A DNA stretch of 64,000 nt from Thalassobius sp002708925 (GCF_049803795.1 NZ_JBNAGJ010000002.1:62001-126000), one strand, 5' to 3'. Counted from the stretch's first letter, positions 52,099 to 62,171 are shown. The notes: a model not told the origin generated them from the letters alone. A program made the numbers and translations.

Positions 52099-52163
52099 GC
52101 GGTTAACCATTCTTCAATCTTCCCCGCGCTACGCTTTGTTAACCTTGGTGGAGAGGGAAGATC

Positions 52164-53678
52164 ATGGTTTCTCGGGCCTATACCGTCGCGTTCGAGGGCG
52201 TCAGCGCCCGCCCTGTCGAGGTGCAATGCGCCGTCACCCCCGGTATGCCCGCCTTTTCCATCGTGGGCCTGCCGGACAAAGCCGTATCCGAGGCGCGCGA
52301 CCGCGTGCGCACCGCTTTGGCGGCGCTGGCGATCGCGCTGCCCTCGAAGCGGATCACGATCAACCTGTCCCCGGCCGATTTACCCAAAGAGGGCAGCCAT
52401 TTCGATCTGCCGATCGCCATAGCCCTGCTGGCGGCGCTGGACATCATCCCCAACGATGCCGCCGAGGGCACAACCGCGCTGGGGGAACTTTCGCTTGACG
52501 GCTCTCTGGTGCCGGTCATTGGCGCCCTGCCCGCCGCCATGTCCGCCGCCGAGGATGAGCGCCAATTGCTGTGCCCCAAAGGCTCGGGGGCCGAGGCCGC
52601 CTGGGTCGGAGCCTGTCAGGTCATCGCCGCCCCCGGCCTGGCCGATGTGGTACGCCATTACACCGGCCAATCCCCCCTGCCCCCCGCCCAACCCGGAGAG
52701 ATTTTCGAAGACCCCCAAGGCCGCTGCCTGCGCGATGTCAAAGGCCAGGAACGGGCCAAACGCGCGCTGGAAATTGCCGCCGCCGGGCGACATCACCTGA
52801 TGATGATCGGCACGCCCGGATCGGGGAAATCCATGCTGGCCGCGCGCCTGCCCAGCATCATGCCGCCGCTGACCGCCGGCGAGGCGCTGGAAACCTCGAT
52901 GATCCATTCGCTGGCCGGGCTTCTGGACGAGGGCGGTATTTCCCGCACCCGCCCATTCCGCGAGCCGCACCACACGGCCTCGATGGCGGCAATTGTCGGC
53001 GGCGGGCGCGGGGCCAAACCCGGCGAAGTCAGTCTGGCCCATAATGGCGTGCTGTTCATGGACGAATTCCCCGAATTCCCCCGCGCCGTTCTGGAAACCC
53101 TGCGCCAACCGATTGAAACCGGGCAGATCATGGTCTCGCGCGCCAATGCCCATGTGAAATACCCGTGCAAATTCATGCTGGTGGCTGCGGCAAACCCCTG
53201 TAAATGCGGATTTTTATCCGATCCCGCTCGCGCCTGTTCGCGCGCGCCCATCTGCGGCGAGGACTACCTGAGCAGAATCAGCGGCCCCTTGATGGATCGG
53301 TTCGATTTGCGGGTGGATGTGCCGCCTGTCTCTTTTGCGGATCTGGATTTGCCGCCCAGCGGGGACAGTTCAGCCACCATCGCCGCCCGCGTCCAAGAGG
53401 CACGCGCCCGACAGGCAGAGCGCTATGAAAATAAAGGCTCTACGCAGTTGAACTCCGATATCGAAGGGGAAACGCTGGAACATGTCGCAACGCCAGATGC
53501 CGCTGGCAAAGAGCTGCTGAACAAAGCCGCCCAGCACTTTGGCCTGTCCGCGCGCGGCTATCATCGGATTTTGCGGGTCGCGCGGACGATTGCCGATCTG
53601 GATGGCGCCGACTGCGTCCAGCGCGATCACGTGGCCGAGGCAGTCTCTTACCGCCTCAGCGCCCCGCGCGGAGGTTAG
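52164..53678 (+). CDS. comM: YifB family Mg-chelatase-like AAA ATPase (ComM)
   Basis: This 504-residue protein has an N-terminal Lon-substrate-like fold (FEGVSARPVEVQCAV...SIVGLPDKAVSEARDRV), a AAA+ module with Walker A GTPGSGKSMLA, Walker B LFMDEFPEF, and a C-terminal domain with the CxxC zinc region. ComM in Vibrio aids branch migration during transformation-linked recombination; a DNA-recombination role is the expectation here. It ends with a 4-base overlap against gshB from the other strand. Confidence 0.93.
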   Translation: MVSRAYTVAFEGVSARPVEVQCAVTPGMPAFSIVGLPDKAVSEARDRVRTALAALAIALPSKRITINLSPADLPKEGSHFDLPIAIALLAALDIIPNDAAEGTTALGELSLDGSLVPVIGALPAAMSAAEDERQLLCPKGSGAEAAWVGACQVIAAPGLADVVRHYTGQSPLPPAQPGEIFEDPQGRCLRDVKGQERAKRALEIAAAGRHHLMMIGTPGSGKSMLAARLPSIMPPLTAGEALETSMIHSLAGLLDEGGISRTRPFREPHHTASMAAIVGGGRGAKPGEVSLAHNGVLFMDEFPEFPRAVLETLRQPIETGQIMVSRANAHVKYPCKFMLVAAANPCKCGFLSDPARACSRAPICGEDYLSRISGPLMDRFDLRVDVPPVSFADLDLPPSGDSSATIAARVQEARARQAERYENKGSTQLNSDIEGETLEHVATPDAAGKELLNKAAQHFGLSARGYHRILRVARTIADLDGADCVQRDHVAEAVSYRLSAPRGG

Positions 53679-54610
53679 GCCCGTTTCGCCTCGATCGCGT
53701 CCCAAATCAGAGCGGCCGTGTTCGTTCCGTCGAACCGTTCCAGTTCCTGAATGCCAGTGGGCGAGGTCACGTTAATTTCAGTCAGATAATCGCCGATTAC
53801 GTCGATTCCGACGAAAACCTGACCTTTTTCTTTCAGGCGCGGGCCAATCGTGGCGCAGATTTCCAGATCGCGCTCGGTCAGGCCAATTTTTTCAGGCCGC
53901 CCGCCCACATGCATGTTCGACCGGGTTTCCCCCGCCTGCGGTACGCGATTGATGGCCCCTACCGGCGCGCCGTCCACCAGGATGACACGTTTGTCCCCAT
54001 TCGCAACGGCGGGCAGATATTTCTGCACGATCAGCGGCTCACGCGAGAACCCGGTGAACAGTTCATGCAAAGAGCTGAGGTTTCTATCGCTTTCGGTCAA
54101 CCGGAACACGCCAGCCCCGCCATTGCCGTAAAGTGGCTTTAGAATCACATCGCCGTGTTTGTCCTTGAACGCCCGAATCGTCGCAAGATCCCGTGCGATC
54201 GTGGTCGGAGGCATCAACTGCGGGAAATCCAGTATCATCAGCTTTTCCGGATAGTTCCGCACCCAGAAAGGATCATTCACAACCAGTGTGTCAGGGTGGA
54301 TTCGCTCCAACAGATGGGTCGTCGTGATATAGAACATGTCAAAGGGCGGATCCTGCCGCAGCCAGACAACATCAACCTCCGACAGATCAACACTCTGTTC
54401 CGCGCCCAGGGAGTAGTGATCCCCAACGATTCTCTGCACAGTCAGAGGCCAGCCGCGTGCAGTCACGCGCCCTTCTTCATAGGCCAGCTTGTCCGGCGTG
54501 TAATAGAACAGCTCGTGCCCCCGCGCCTGCGCCTCCAGCGCAATGCGGAACGTGCTGTCGGCGTTAATGTCAATCGGCCCGATCGGGTCCATCTGAAAGG
54601 CGATTTTCAT
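53675..54610 (-). CDS. gshB: Glutathione synthetase
   Basis: This ATP-grasp ligase joins gamma-glutamylcysteine with glycine (311 residues). The family start MKIAFQMDPIGPIDINADST is unmistakable, and KPLYGNGGAGVFRL and NVTSPTGIQELERF complete the ATP-grasp and metal site. ATG 54610 was chosen because homologues start MKIAFQMDP and GGGG lies 6 bases upstream; ATG 54616 is two codons earlier. It is downstream of yraN in the same direction, separated by 56 bases. Confidence 0.96.
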   Translation of the reverse strand: MKIAFQMDPIGPIDINADSTFRIALEAQARGHELFYYTPDKLAYEEGRVTARGWPLTVQRIVGDHYSLGAEQSVDLSEVDVVWLRQDPPFDMFYITTTHLLERIHPDTLVVNDPFWVRNYPEKLMILDFPQLMPPTTIARDLATIRAFKDKHGDVILKPLYGNGGAGVFRLTESDRNLSSLHELFTGFSREPLIVQKYLPAVANGDKRVILVDGAPVGAINRVPQAGETRSNMHVGGRPEKIGLTERDLEICATIGPRLKEKGQVFVGIDVIGDYLTEINVTSPTGIQELERFDGTNTAALIWDAIEAKRA

Positions 54611-54666
54611 GGCCATCCCCGTTGTTGCTCGTCCATTACATGGCGCAAGCACACAACAGAGGCAAA

Positions 54667-55047
54667 TCAGAAATGCCCAAACGCGTTTTCAACAATCTGC
54701 ACGGTCCCGTGACGATCATAAAGCGCAACATCAAACCGAACTTCGGTCAGTTGGCCCAAAGGCTCGTTCGCAAGATACAGCTCAGCCGCGTTGTAGATCC
54801 GGCGCATCTGCGCCTGCTGCAACCGGGCAATCGCCTGATCATGTGTCCGGGCCGCCTTCACTTCGGTAAAAACCAGGGTCTCTCCATCGCGCAGGATCAG
54901 GTCTACCTCGGCCCCTGCCCCACGCCAACGCCGTGCAACAACGGGCACGCCCAGAACCGCATATTGTGCAACAACCCGGTCTTCTGCGACCGATCCGGAC
55001 AAATAGGCCTGTTTGCCGCGCGCGCGGCGTTGCAAGGCAACCGTCAT
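54667..55047 (-). CDS. yraN: YraN (UPF0102) family nuclease-like protein
   Basis: This 126-residue protein has the endonuclease-like UPF0102 fold: RGKQAYLSGSVAEDRVVAQY, then the nuclease-like motif EVDLILRDGETLVFTEVKA with D, E and K catalytic-type residues. The role in cells is unknown. It overlaps the rsmI gene by 4 bases, matching the conserved pair rsmI-yraN seen across proteobacteria. Confidence 0.93.
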   Translation of the reverse strand: MTVALQRRARGKQAYLSGSVAEDRVVAQYAVLGVPVVARRWRGAGAEVDLILRDGETLVFTEVKAARTHDQAIARLQQAQMRRIYNAAELYLANEPLGQLTEVRFDVALYDRHGTVQIVENAFGHF

Positions 55048-55907
55048 TCTTCACGTTCCATTTTCAAGGCCAGTTGATACACCTTTCTGCGCGGCAAGCC
55101 GGTGTGCGCAGTCACCTCATCCACGGCGTCGCGCAGGCTGCTTTGGGCCATTGCCGCCGATAGCAGGGACTCTAGGTCAAAGTCCTTAATGTTTGGTTCA
55201 CCCGGACGGTCGATCAAGACGACGATTTCGCCTTTCGGGGGTTTTTCAGCACAGATTTCGGCCAGTTCGGCCAGCGGGGCGCGGATGATCTCTTGGAATT
55301 TTTTGGTCAGTTCCCGGCAAACCGCGGCCTGGCGCGTGGGCCCCAGAACGGTTGCGGCATCGCGCAGCATGGCGGCCACGCGCTTGGGCGATTCGTAGAA
55401 CACCAGGGTGCCGGGCACGTCTCTGAGCCCCAAAAGAGCGGTTTTCCGCTGGCCGGAACTGTTCGGCAGAAACCCGTTAAAGAAAAACCGATCCATCGGC
55501 AGCCCCCCCAGTGTCAGGGCCGTGATCACCGCCGAGGGGCCAGGGGCCGAGACCACATCATGCCCCTCTTCGATGGTGGCGCGCGCCAGATCGAACCCCG
55601 GATCGGCCACCATCGGGGTTCCGGCCTCGGATCCGTAGGCCACGGATTTACCCTCGGCCAGCAAGGCCATGATCCGTGGCCGCATCTTGCCGCCGTTGTG
55701 ATCGTGATAGCTGAGCATCGGCCGATCCCCCGGCGCGATCCCGTGTATGTCCATCAGGCGGCGCAACGAACGCGTGTCCTCGGCCACCAGCACATCCGCC
55801 GAGGCCAGAATGTCCAGCGCGCGCAGCGTAATATCGCGCGCGGTTCCGATCGGTGTGGCAATCAGATACAGGCCCGGAGCCAATGAAGCGATTTGCGGAT
55901 TCAACAC
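55044..55907 (-). CDS. rsmI: 16S rRNA (cytidine-1402-2'-O)-methyltransferase
   Basis: This tetrapyrrole-methylase-fold enzyme methylates C1402 of 16S rRNA (287 residues). Landmarks are YLIATPIGTARDITLRALDI, AEDTRSLRRLMDIHG, EAGTPMVADPGF and the family motif GFLPNSSGQR. It is divergent from the LpoA-like gene, as in the well-known yraL-yraM-yraN neighbourhood. Confidence 0.95.
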   Translation of the reverse strand: MLNPQIASLAPGLYLIATPIGTARDITLRALDILASADVLVAEDTRSLRRLMDIHGIAPGDRPMLSYHDHNGGKMRPRIMALLAEGKSVAYGSEAGTPMVADPGFDLARATIEEGHDVVSAPGPSAVITALTLGGLPMDRFFFNGFLPNSSGQRKTALLGLRDVPGTLVFYESPKRVAAMLRDAATVLGPTRQAAVCRELTKKFQEIIRAPLAELAEICAEKPPKGEIVVLIDRPGEPNIKDFDLESLLSAAMAQSSLRDAVDEVTAHTGLPRRKVYQLALKMEREE

Positions 55908-55991
55908 TGGACCCCTTCTGCACGGTGTCTATTATTGGGCGCAACAAACCCCGGGCCGCAAAGCGCCCATCCCCAGGGAGTAGATCCGTTT

Positions 55992-57170
55992 ATGTTCGCT
56001 GTTTTTTCCACCCCCCGCAAGCTGATTGCCCGCCTCTTTGCTCTGCTGAGCCTGATTGTGCTGGCCGCGTGTGAGCCGATCTCTGTTGGGGGCGGCGGGC
56101 CGCTGATCAACACGCAGGCGCCTGTGCCTGTTGCTCTGCTGGTGCCGCGCGGCAGCGGCAATGCCGGAGATGACATTCTGGCGCAAAGTCTTGAAAACTC
56201 GGCCAAACTGGCGATTGCCGATCTGGAGGGCGTCAAGGTTGATCTGCGTGTCTATGCCACGGCGGGCGATCCCGGCACCGCACAATCGCAGGCAATCAAG
56301 GCGGTGAATGACGGGGCCAAGATCATCCTGGGCCCGGTCTACAGCGCCGAGGCCAATGCCGTTGCCGTGGGCGTTGCGCCCAAGGGCGTGAACGTGCTGT
56401 CCTTCTCGAATAACTCGACGATTGCGGGTGGGAACCTGTTCATCCTGGGCCCGACATTCGAAAACACCGCCAATCGTCTGGTGCGTTTTGCCGCGACGCA
56501 AGGCAAGGGCAACATCGTTGTCGCGCATGACACCAACCTGGCCGGGCAGCTGGGCAAAAACGCCATTCAGACGGCTGTAGGCCGGACGGGCGGGGCCGCG
56601 ATGACGGCTGCGGTGGGCTATGAATTCTCGCAGCAGGGGGTCGTTGCGGCCATTCCGCAGATCAGACAGGCCGTCCAGAGCGGCGCGGCAAACACTCTGT
56701 TCCTGACCGCGAATACCGATGGGGCCTTGCCTCTGGTGACGCAACTGCTGACCGAAGCCGGCGTCAGCCCGCAGAATGTCCAGTATATCGGCCTGACCCG
56801 CTGGGATGTCCCTCCCCAGACGCTGGAACTGCCCGGTGTGCAGGGGGCCTGGTTCGCCATGCCTGACCCGACCATGACACAGCGCTTCAGCAGCCGCTAT
56901 GCCCAGGCGTTTGGCGGGCAGCCGCACTCGATCGGGGGGCTGGCCTATGACGGGATTGCCGCGATCGGTGCGCTGGTGCAGGCGGGGAATCGGGATGCTC
57001 TGACCGGAGCGGCCCTGACCCAGGGTGCCGGGTTCCAAGGCGTCAACGGTATCTTCCGCCTGCGCGGCGACGGAACCAATGAACGCGGGCTGGCCGTGGC
57101 CCAGATCCAAAACAAGAAAGTCGTCATCATTGACCAGGCACCACGCGCCTTTGCGGGCGGGGGCTCCTGA
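55992..57170 (+). CDS. Penicillin-binding protein activator (LpoA-like) lipoprotein
   Basis: This 392-residue predicted lipoprotein has a signal with lipobox LIVLAAC followed by EP. A periplasmic type-I solute-binding fold follows: PVPVALLVPRGSGN, GAKIILGPVYSAEANAVA and GGLAYDGIAAIGALVQAG. Proteins of this kind next to rsmI-yraN are treated as LpoA-like activators of peptidoglycan synthases, but a sugar- or amino-acid-binding role cannot be excluded. AGGGAG lies about 14 bases before ATG 55992. Confidence 0.88.
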   Translation: MFAVFSTPRKLIARLFALLSLIVLAACEPISVGGGGPLINTQAPVPVALLVPRGSGNAGDDILAQSLENSAKLAIADLEGVKVDLRVYATAGDPGTAQSQAIKAVNDGAKIILGPVYSAEANAVAVGVAPKGVNVLSFSNNSTIAGGNLFILGPTFENTANRLVRFAATQGKGNIVVAHDTNLAGQLGKNAIQTAVGRTGGAAMTAAVGYEFSQQGVVAAIPQIRQAVQSGAANTLFLTANTDGALPLVTQLLTEAGVSPQNVQYIGLTRWDVPPQTLELPGVQGAWFAMPDPTMTQRFSSRYAQAFGGQPHSIGGLAYDGIAAIGALVQAGNRDALTGAALTQGAGFQGVNGIFRLRGDGTNERGLAVAQIQNKKVVIIDQAPRAFAGGGS

Positions 57171-57186
57171 ATAAAAAGAACGAAGA

Positions 57187-59946
57187 ATGAAAGACATGCC
57201 TGACGCGCCGGACAGCCTGATCTGTCCGGCAGAGCGTATTTTCAACACGCCCGAAATCGAGGCCAAACTGGCCGCCGCAACCAAAGGGAAAACCGATCAG
57301 GCAGACCTGCGGGCCGCTGTGGTTCCGGTTCTGATGCAAGCGCGCAAAGACGGCATGGAGGCCATCGCCCAGGCCTTTGCCGAAGATCCCTTCTCGGCCC
57401 GTCCGACAACCCGCGCCTATACCTGGCTGACGGATTGTATCGTGGTCGCTGCGATGGATATTTCGGTGCGGCTGATGAACCCGACGCAGGACAAATCGGA
57501 ACGGCTGGCCCTGATCGCCGTGGGCGGGTACGGACGCGGGGAAATGGCGACGTTCTCGGATGTGGACCTGCTGTTCCTGACGCAGCAGACAATCACCCCC
57601 TGGGCCGAGGCCGTGATCGAATCCATGCTGTATATCCTGTGGGATCTGCGGCTGAAGGTGGGTCATGCCTCGCGGACGGTGCGCGATTGTGTGAAGCTGG
57701 GCAAAGAGGATTTCACGATCCGCACCAGCCTGCTGGAATTGCGCGTTCTGGCTGGCGACCGGGCCCTGGCCACCGAGCTGAGCGCCAAACTGCGCAGCGA
57801 TCTGTTCAACGGCACCGCCCGCGAATTCATCGAGGCCAAGCTGGCCGAGCGCGATGCGCGTCACACCCGTCAGGGCGGGCAGCGCTATGTGGTCGAACCC
57901 AATGTGAAAGAAGGCAAAGGCGGGCTGCGCGATCTGCAATCTCTGTTCTGGATCGCCAAATACGTTCACCAGGTGCAGGACACCGCCGATCTGGTTGCGC
58001 TGGGGGTCTTTGGGGCGGAAGAGTACAAAACCTTCACCCGCGCCGAGGATTTCCTGTGGGCGGTGCGCTGCCATCTGCATCTTGTCACCCGGCGGGCCTC
58101 GGATCAGCTGACCTTCGACTTGCAGGTCGAAGTGGCCGAGCGCATGGGCTATCAGGACAAGGGCGGACGCCGCGCGGTCGAACATTTCATGCAGGACTAT
58201 TTCCGCCATGCCACGGCCACCGGCGATCTGACCCGGATCTTCCTGACCAAGCTGGAGGCCATGCATGTCAAAAGCGAGCCCCTGCTGGAACGTATTTTCC
58301 GCCGCAAGCCCAAGGTCAAACCCGGTTACAAGGTCATTCACAACCGGCTGGGTATCGACAATGAAAAGAAGTTCCTGGCCAATAAGCTGAATCTCTTGCG
58401 CCTGTTCGAAGAGGGGCTGCGCACCGGGATGCTGATCCACCCGGACGCAATGCGCCTGGTCACGGCCAATCTGCATCTGATTGACGATACGTTCCGCAAT
58501 GACCGCGAGGCGCAGCGCCTGTTTCTGGATCTGCTGCTGAAACACGGCAATCCCGAGCGCGCCCTGCGCCGGATGAACGAGCTGGGCGTTCTGGCCGCCT
58601 TTCTTCCTGAATTTCAGCCCATCGTGGCGATGATGCAGTTCAACATGTACCACCATTACACGGTGGACGAACACACGATCCAATGTATCAAGGTGCTGAG
58701 CGAGATCGAGCACGGCGACCTGATCGAGGAACTGCCCGTGGCCAGCGGCATCCTGAAACGCGGCGTGAACCGGCGTGTGCTGTATGTGGCGCTGCTGCTG
58801 CATGACATCGGCAAGGGCCGGGACGAGGATCACTCGGTCCTGGGCGCGCAGATCGCGCGCAAAGTCGCCCCGCGTCTGGGGCTGAACAAATCCGAATGCG
58901 AAACGGTGGAATGGCTGGTGCGCTATCACCTGCTGATGTCCGACATGGCCCAGAAACGAGACCTGTCGGACCCGCGCACCCTGCGTGATTTCGCCAAGGC
59001 CGTGAAAACCCGCAAACGTCTGGACCTGCTGGCGGTTCTGACCGTCTGCGACATCCGCGGCGTCGGTCCCGGCACCTGGAACAACTGGAAAGCCATGCTG
59101 CTGCGCCAGTTGCACAAGGAAACCTCGCAGGCGCTGGAACACGGGCTTGAGGATCTGAACCGCGAAAATCGCGGGGCCGAGGCCCGGCGGCAGCTGCGCG
59201 AATCCCTGGATGGCTGGGATCCGGCCCTGCTGCGGCAGGAAACCTCGCGGCATTATCCGCCCTATTGGCAGGGGCTGGATCTGAAAACCCATGTGATCTT
59301 TGCCAATCAGCTGCGTGACATCCCCGATGACGAGGTTCGCATCGACCTGCACCTGGACGAGGACCGCGACGCCACCCGCGCCTGTTTCGCAATGATTGAC
59401 CATCCGGGCATTTTCTCGCGTCTGTCGGGGGCGCTGGCGCTGGTCGGGGCCAATGTCGTGGACGCGCGCACCTATACTTCGAAGGACGGCTATGCCACGG
59501 CGGTATTCTGGATTCAGGACGCCGATGGCCACCCCTATGAACAGGCCCGCCTGCCGCGTCTGCGCCAGATGATTCAGAAAACCCTGAAGGGCGAGGTCAT
59601 CGCCACCGAGGCAATGAAATCGCGCGACAAGATCAAGAAACGCGAACGCGCCTTCCGTGTGCCCACCTCGATCACCTTCGATAATGAGGGCTCGGAAATC
59701 TACACGATCATCGAGGTCGATACCCGCGATCGCCCCGGCCTGCTGTTCGATCTGACCCGCACCCTGGCAAACAATAACGTCTACATCGCCAGCGCCGTTA
59801 TCGCGACCTATGGCGAGCAAGTCGTCGATACCTTCTATGTGAAGGACATGTTCGGGCTGAAATTCCACTCGGCCGCCAAACAGAAATCGCTGGAACGCAA
59901 ACTGCGCGAGGCAATCGACAAGGGCGTCGAAAGGGCCATTTCGTGA
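57187..59946 (+). CDS. glnD: [Protein-PII] uridylyltransferase/uridylyl-removing enzyme
   Basis: This nitrogen sensor modifies PII proteins in response to glutamine (919 residues). The nucleotidyltransferase domain has GGYGRGEMATFSDVDLLFL. A PII-uridylyltransferase helical region, the HD domain (LLLHDIGKGRDEDH) and two C-terminal ACT domains (around FSRLSGALALVGANVVDAR and RPGLLFDLTRTLANNNVYI) complete it. The start is ATG 57187, with ATG 57196 as an alternative. GTGA overlaps the murJ start. Confidence 0.97.
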   Translation: MKDMPDAPDSLICPAERIFNTPEIEAKLAAATKGKTDQADLRAAVVPVLMQARKDGMEAIAQAFAEDPFSARPTTRAYTWLTDCIVVAAMDISVRLMNPTQDKSERLALIAVGGYGRGEMATFSDVDLLFLTQQTITPWAEAVIESMLYILWDLRLKVGHASRTVRDCVKLGKEDFTIRTSLLELRVLAGDRALATELSAKLRSDLFNGTAREFIEAKLAERDARHTRQGGQRYVVEPNVKEGKGGLRDLQSLFWIAKYVHQVQDTADLVALGVFGAEEYKTFTRAEDFLWAVRCHLHLVTRRASDQLTFDLQVEVAERMGYQDKGGRRAVEHFMQDYFRHATATGDLTRIFLTKLEAMHVKSEPLLERIFRRKPKVKPGYKVIHNRLGIDNEKKFLANKLNLLRLFEEGLRTGMLIHPDAMRLVTANLHLIDDTFRNDREAQRLFLDLLLKHGNPERALRRMNELGVLAAFLPEFQPIVAMMQFNMYHHYTVDEHTIQCIKVLSEIEHGDLIEELPVASGILKRGVNRRVLYVALLLHDIGKGRDEDHSVLGAQIARKVAPRLGLNKSECETVEWLVRYHLLMSDMAQKRDLSDPRTLRDFAKAVKTRKRLDLLAVLTVCDIRGVGPGTWNNWKAMLLRQLHKETSQALEHGLEDLNRENRGAEARRQLRESLDGWDPALLRQETSRHYPPYWQGLDLKTHVIFANQLRDIPDDEVRIDLHLDEDRDATRACFAMIDHPGIFSRLSGALALVGANVVDARTYTSKDGYATAVFWIQDADGHPYEQARLPRLRQMIQKTLKGEVIATEAMKSRDKIKKRERAFRVPTSITFDNEGSEIYTIIEVDTRDRPGLLFDLTRTLANNNVYIASAVIATYGEQVVDTFYVKDMFGLKFHSAAKQKSLERKLREAIDKGVERAIS

Positions 59947-61487
59947 GGCCGATCCGCCTTATATCCGGGTTCCTGACGGTCGGCGTGTGGACGCTGGCCA
60001 GCCGGATTTTGGGCTTTGTGCGCGATGCGATCATTCTGGCCTACTTGGGCACCGGCCCCGCATACGAGGCCTATGTCGTGGCCTTTCGCCTGCCCAACAT
60101 GTTCCGCCGCTTCTTTGCCGAGGGCGCGTTCAACATGGCGTTCATCCCCATCTTCTCAAAGAAGCTGGAGGCCGGTGAGGATGCCGAGGGATTTGCCGCG
60201 CAGGCCTTTGGCGGGTTGGCCTCGATCCTGATTGCGCTGACGCTGATCGCGCAGCTGGCGATGCCCTGGCTGATCTACGGGCTGGCCTCGGGCTTTGCGG
60301 GGCAGGAACAGTTCGATCTGTCGGTGGAATTCGGCCGAATTGCCTTTCCCTATATCCTGTTCATCTCGCTTGCGGCGCTGCTGTCGGGGGTTCTGAACGC
60401 GATGGGCCGGTTTGCCGCCGCCGCCGCCGCGCCGGTGCTGCTGAATGTGATGCTGGTGTCTGTTCTGGTGACAACCGCCCTGATCGGAGGTGACATCGCT
60501 CGCGCCCTGATCTGGACCATTCCGCTGGCCGGGCTGGCGCAACTGGCGCTGGTCTGGATCGCCGCGAAACGCGCCGGGTTCCATGTGCTTTTGCGCCGTC
60601 CCCGCCTGACGCCAGACATGCGCCGCCTGATCCGCATCGCCATCCCCGCCGCCCTGGCCGGAGGCGTGGTGCAGGTGAACCTGCTGGTCGGGCAGCAGGT
60701 GGCCAGCTATTTCGATCGCGCGGTCGGATGGCTCTATGCGGCGGATCGGCTGTATCAGTTGCCGCTGGGTGTGGTGGGGATTGCCATCGGCGTGGTGCTG
60801 TTGCCGGATCTGTCCCGCCGCCTGAAGGCCGATGACCACGACGGGGCCCGCAACGCGCTGTCCCGCGCAGCCGAGGTGTCCCTGGCGCTGACGATCCCCG
60901 CCGCCGTGGCGCTGGTGGTGATCCCGCTACCGCTGGTCTCGGTCCTGTTTGAACGCGGTGCCACCACCAGCGATGACAGCGCGGCAATTGCGCTGGCCGT
61001 GGCGATCTATGGGCTGGGGCTGCCGGCCTTTGTGGTGCAGAAAATCCTGCAACCGCTGTTTTTCGCGCGCGAGGATACCCGGCGGCCCTTCAACTATGCG
61101 GTGGTTGCGATGGTAATCAACGCCGGTGTGGCGATCGGGCTGGCGCCGGTGCTTGGCTGGATTTCCTGCGCGATCGCGACCACGCTGGCGGGCTGGGCGA
61201 TGGTGGCCCTGCTGGCCATTGGAACGCGCCCCATGGGCCAGGTCGCCCGGTTCGACGCACGGTTTCATGGGCGCATCTGGCGGATCATCGCCGCCTCGGC
61301 GGTCATGGGGATATGCCTGTGGGCTGCGATGGCGGTGCTGATGCCGTTTCTGGGCACGCCGGGGCTGCGTTATCCGGCGCTGGCCCTGCTGATCGTGCTG
61401 GGCATGGTCAGCTATTTCGGTACGGGCCAGCTGATCGGAGCCTTCCGCCTGTCCGAGTTCAAATCCGCCCTGAAACGCGGCGGCTGA
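59943..61487 (+). CDS. murJ: Lipid II flippase MurJ
   Basis: This MOP-superfamily membrane protein (514 residues) has about 14 helices and flips lipid II across the inner membrane for wall synthesis. The family start RLISGFLTVGVWTLASRILGFVRD and MFRRFFAEGAFNMAFIP are typical. The GTG at 59943 overlaps the glnD stop (GTGA), so translation is coupled. It ends 1 base before the stop of the rhomboid-like gene on the other strand. Confidence 0.95.
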   Translation: MRPIRLISGFLTVGVWTLASRILGFVRDAIILAYLGTGPAYEAYVVAFRLPNMFRRFFAEGAFNMAFIPIFSKKLEAGEDAEGFAAQAFGGLASILIALTLIAQLAMPWLIYGLASGFAGQEQFDLSVEFGRIAFPYILFISLAALLSGVLNAMGRFAAAAAAPVLLNVMLVSVLVTTALIGGDIARALIWTIPLAGLAQLALVWIAAKRAGFHVLLRRPRLTPDMRRLIRIAIPAALAGGVVQVNLLVGQQVASYFDRAVGWLYAADRLYQLPLGVVGIAIGVVLLPDLSRRLKADDHDGARNALSRAAEVSLALTIPAAVALVVIPLPLVSVLFERGATTSDDSAAIALAVAIYGLGLPAFVVQKILQPLFFAREDTRRPFNYAVVAMVINAGVAIGLAPVLGWISCAIATTLAGWAMVALLAIGTRPMGQVARFDARFHGRIWRIIAASAVMGICLWAAMAVLMPFLGTPGLRYPALALLIVLGMVSYFGTGQLIGAFRLSEFKSALKRGG

Positions 61488-62171
61488 TCAGCGATGGCGC
61501 ATCCGGTCACGGATGCGTCTCCAACCGCCGGGCACCAGCAGGAAAGACACCGCAAACCCCGCCGCAAACCCCGCAATATCCGCGATCCAGTCGGGCTGGC
61601 TGCCGAACAGCAGGCCAAAGACCAGCTGAATACCCAGCAGAACGCCGATCAGACGAAAGGCGCTCAGCTTGTTGCCGCCGACCAGCCCCTGATGCGTCCA
61701 CAGCAGGAAACTATAGGCACCGATCAGGGCGTAGACGCCCGGAAAGGCACCGATCAGCGCATATTGGCTGGCGCTGACCAGCCCGAACACCACAGCGCCC
61801 GCGACCGTGCCCACCAGAAACACCAGCAGCGTCGCAACCTGCGAGAACACCCGCCCGACCATGTTCCCCAGCGCCAAAATCATCACCCCGGCAAATACCG
61901 CCTGCGTAAAGCTGCCATGCACGAAAGCATATGAGACCAGACGCAGCATATGCTCGGCCGGGTAGCGGCCCAGCTCGATCATTTTCTGAAACACCGGAGC
62001 CGAAAACCCGTAGCTCTGGACCGCATCCAGACGCCAGCCCACGGCTGCGGGGCCTCCGGCCAGGCCGCGCGCCCCCATCTGAAACGCGATCTCGATTCCC
62101 ATCATCACCAGGAACAAAGCCACCACAACCGGCGGCAGCGTGTTGAATGGGGCGTTATTTTCGGTGTTCAT
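61488..62171 (-). CDS. Rhomboid-fold membrane protein, catalytic residues missing
   Basis: This 227-residue protein has six to seven helices in the rhomboid pattern, including VHGSFTQAVFAGVMILALGN (second helix block) and LIGAFPGVYALIGAY. The serine motif GxSG is GAFPG here, and the catalytic His of the last helix is replaced (ADIAG where AHLGG is usual). The HxxxN pair of the second block reads QxxxA. It is therefore predicted to be a pseudoprotease. The role is unknown; inactive rhomboids in eukaryotes act as membrane-protein chaperones. ATG 62171 was chosen as the start before the first helix. Confidence 0.78.
   Translation of the reverse strand: MNTENNAPFNTLPPVVVALFLVMMGIEIAFQMGARGLAGGPAAVGWRLDAVQSYGFSAPVFQKMIELGRYPAEHMLRLVSYAFVHGSFTQAVFAGVMILALGNMVGRVFSQVATLLVFLVGTVAGAVVFGLVSASQYALIGAFPGVYALIGAYSFLLWTHQGLVGGNKLSAFRLIGVLLGIQLVFGLLFGSQPDWIADIAGFAAGFAVSFLLVPGGWRRIRDRMRHR

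Noticed and set aside
57127..59868. A 913-codon open frame opposite glnD
   Set aside because: Same cause: it mirrors the complete and certain glnD gene and resembles no protein family.
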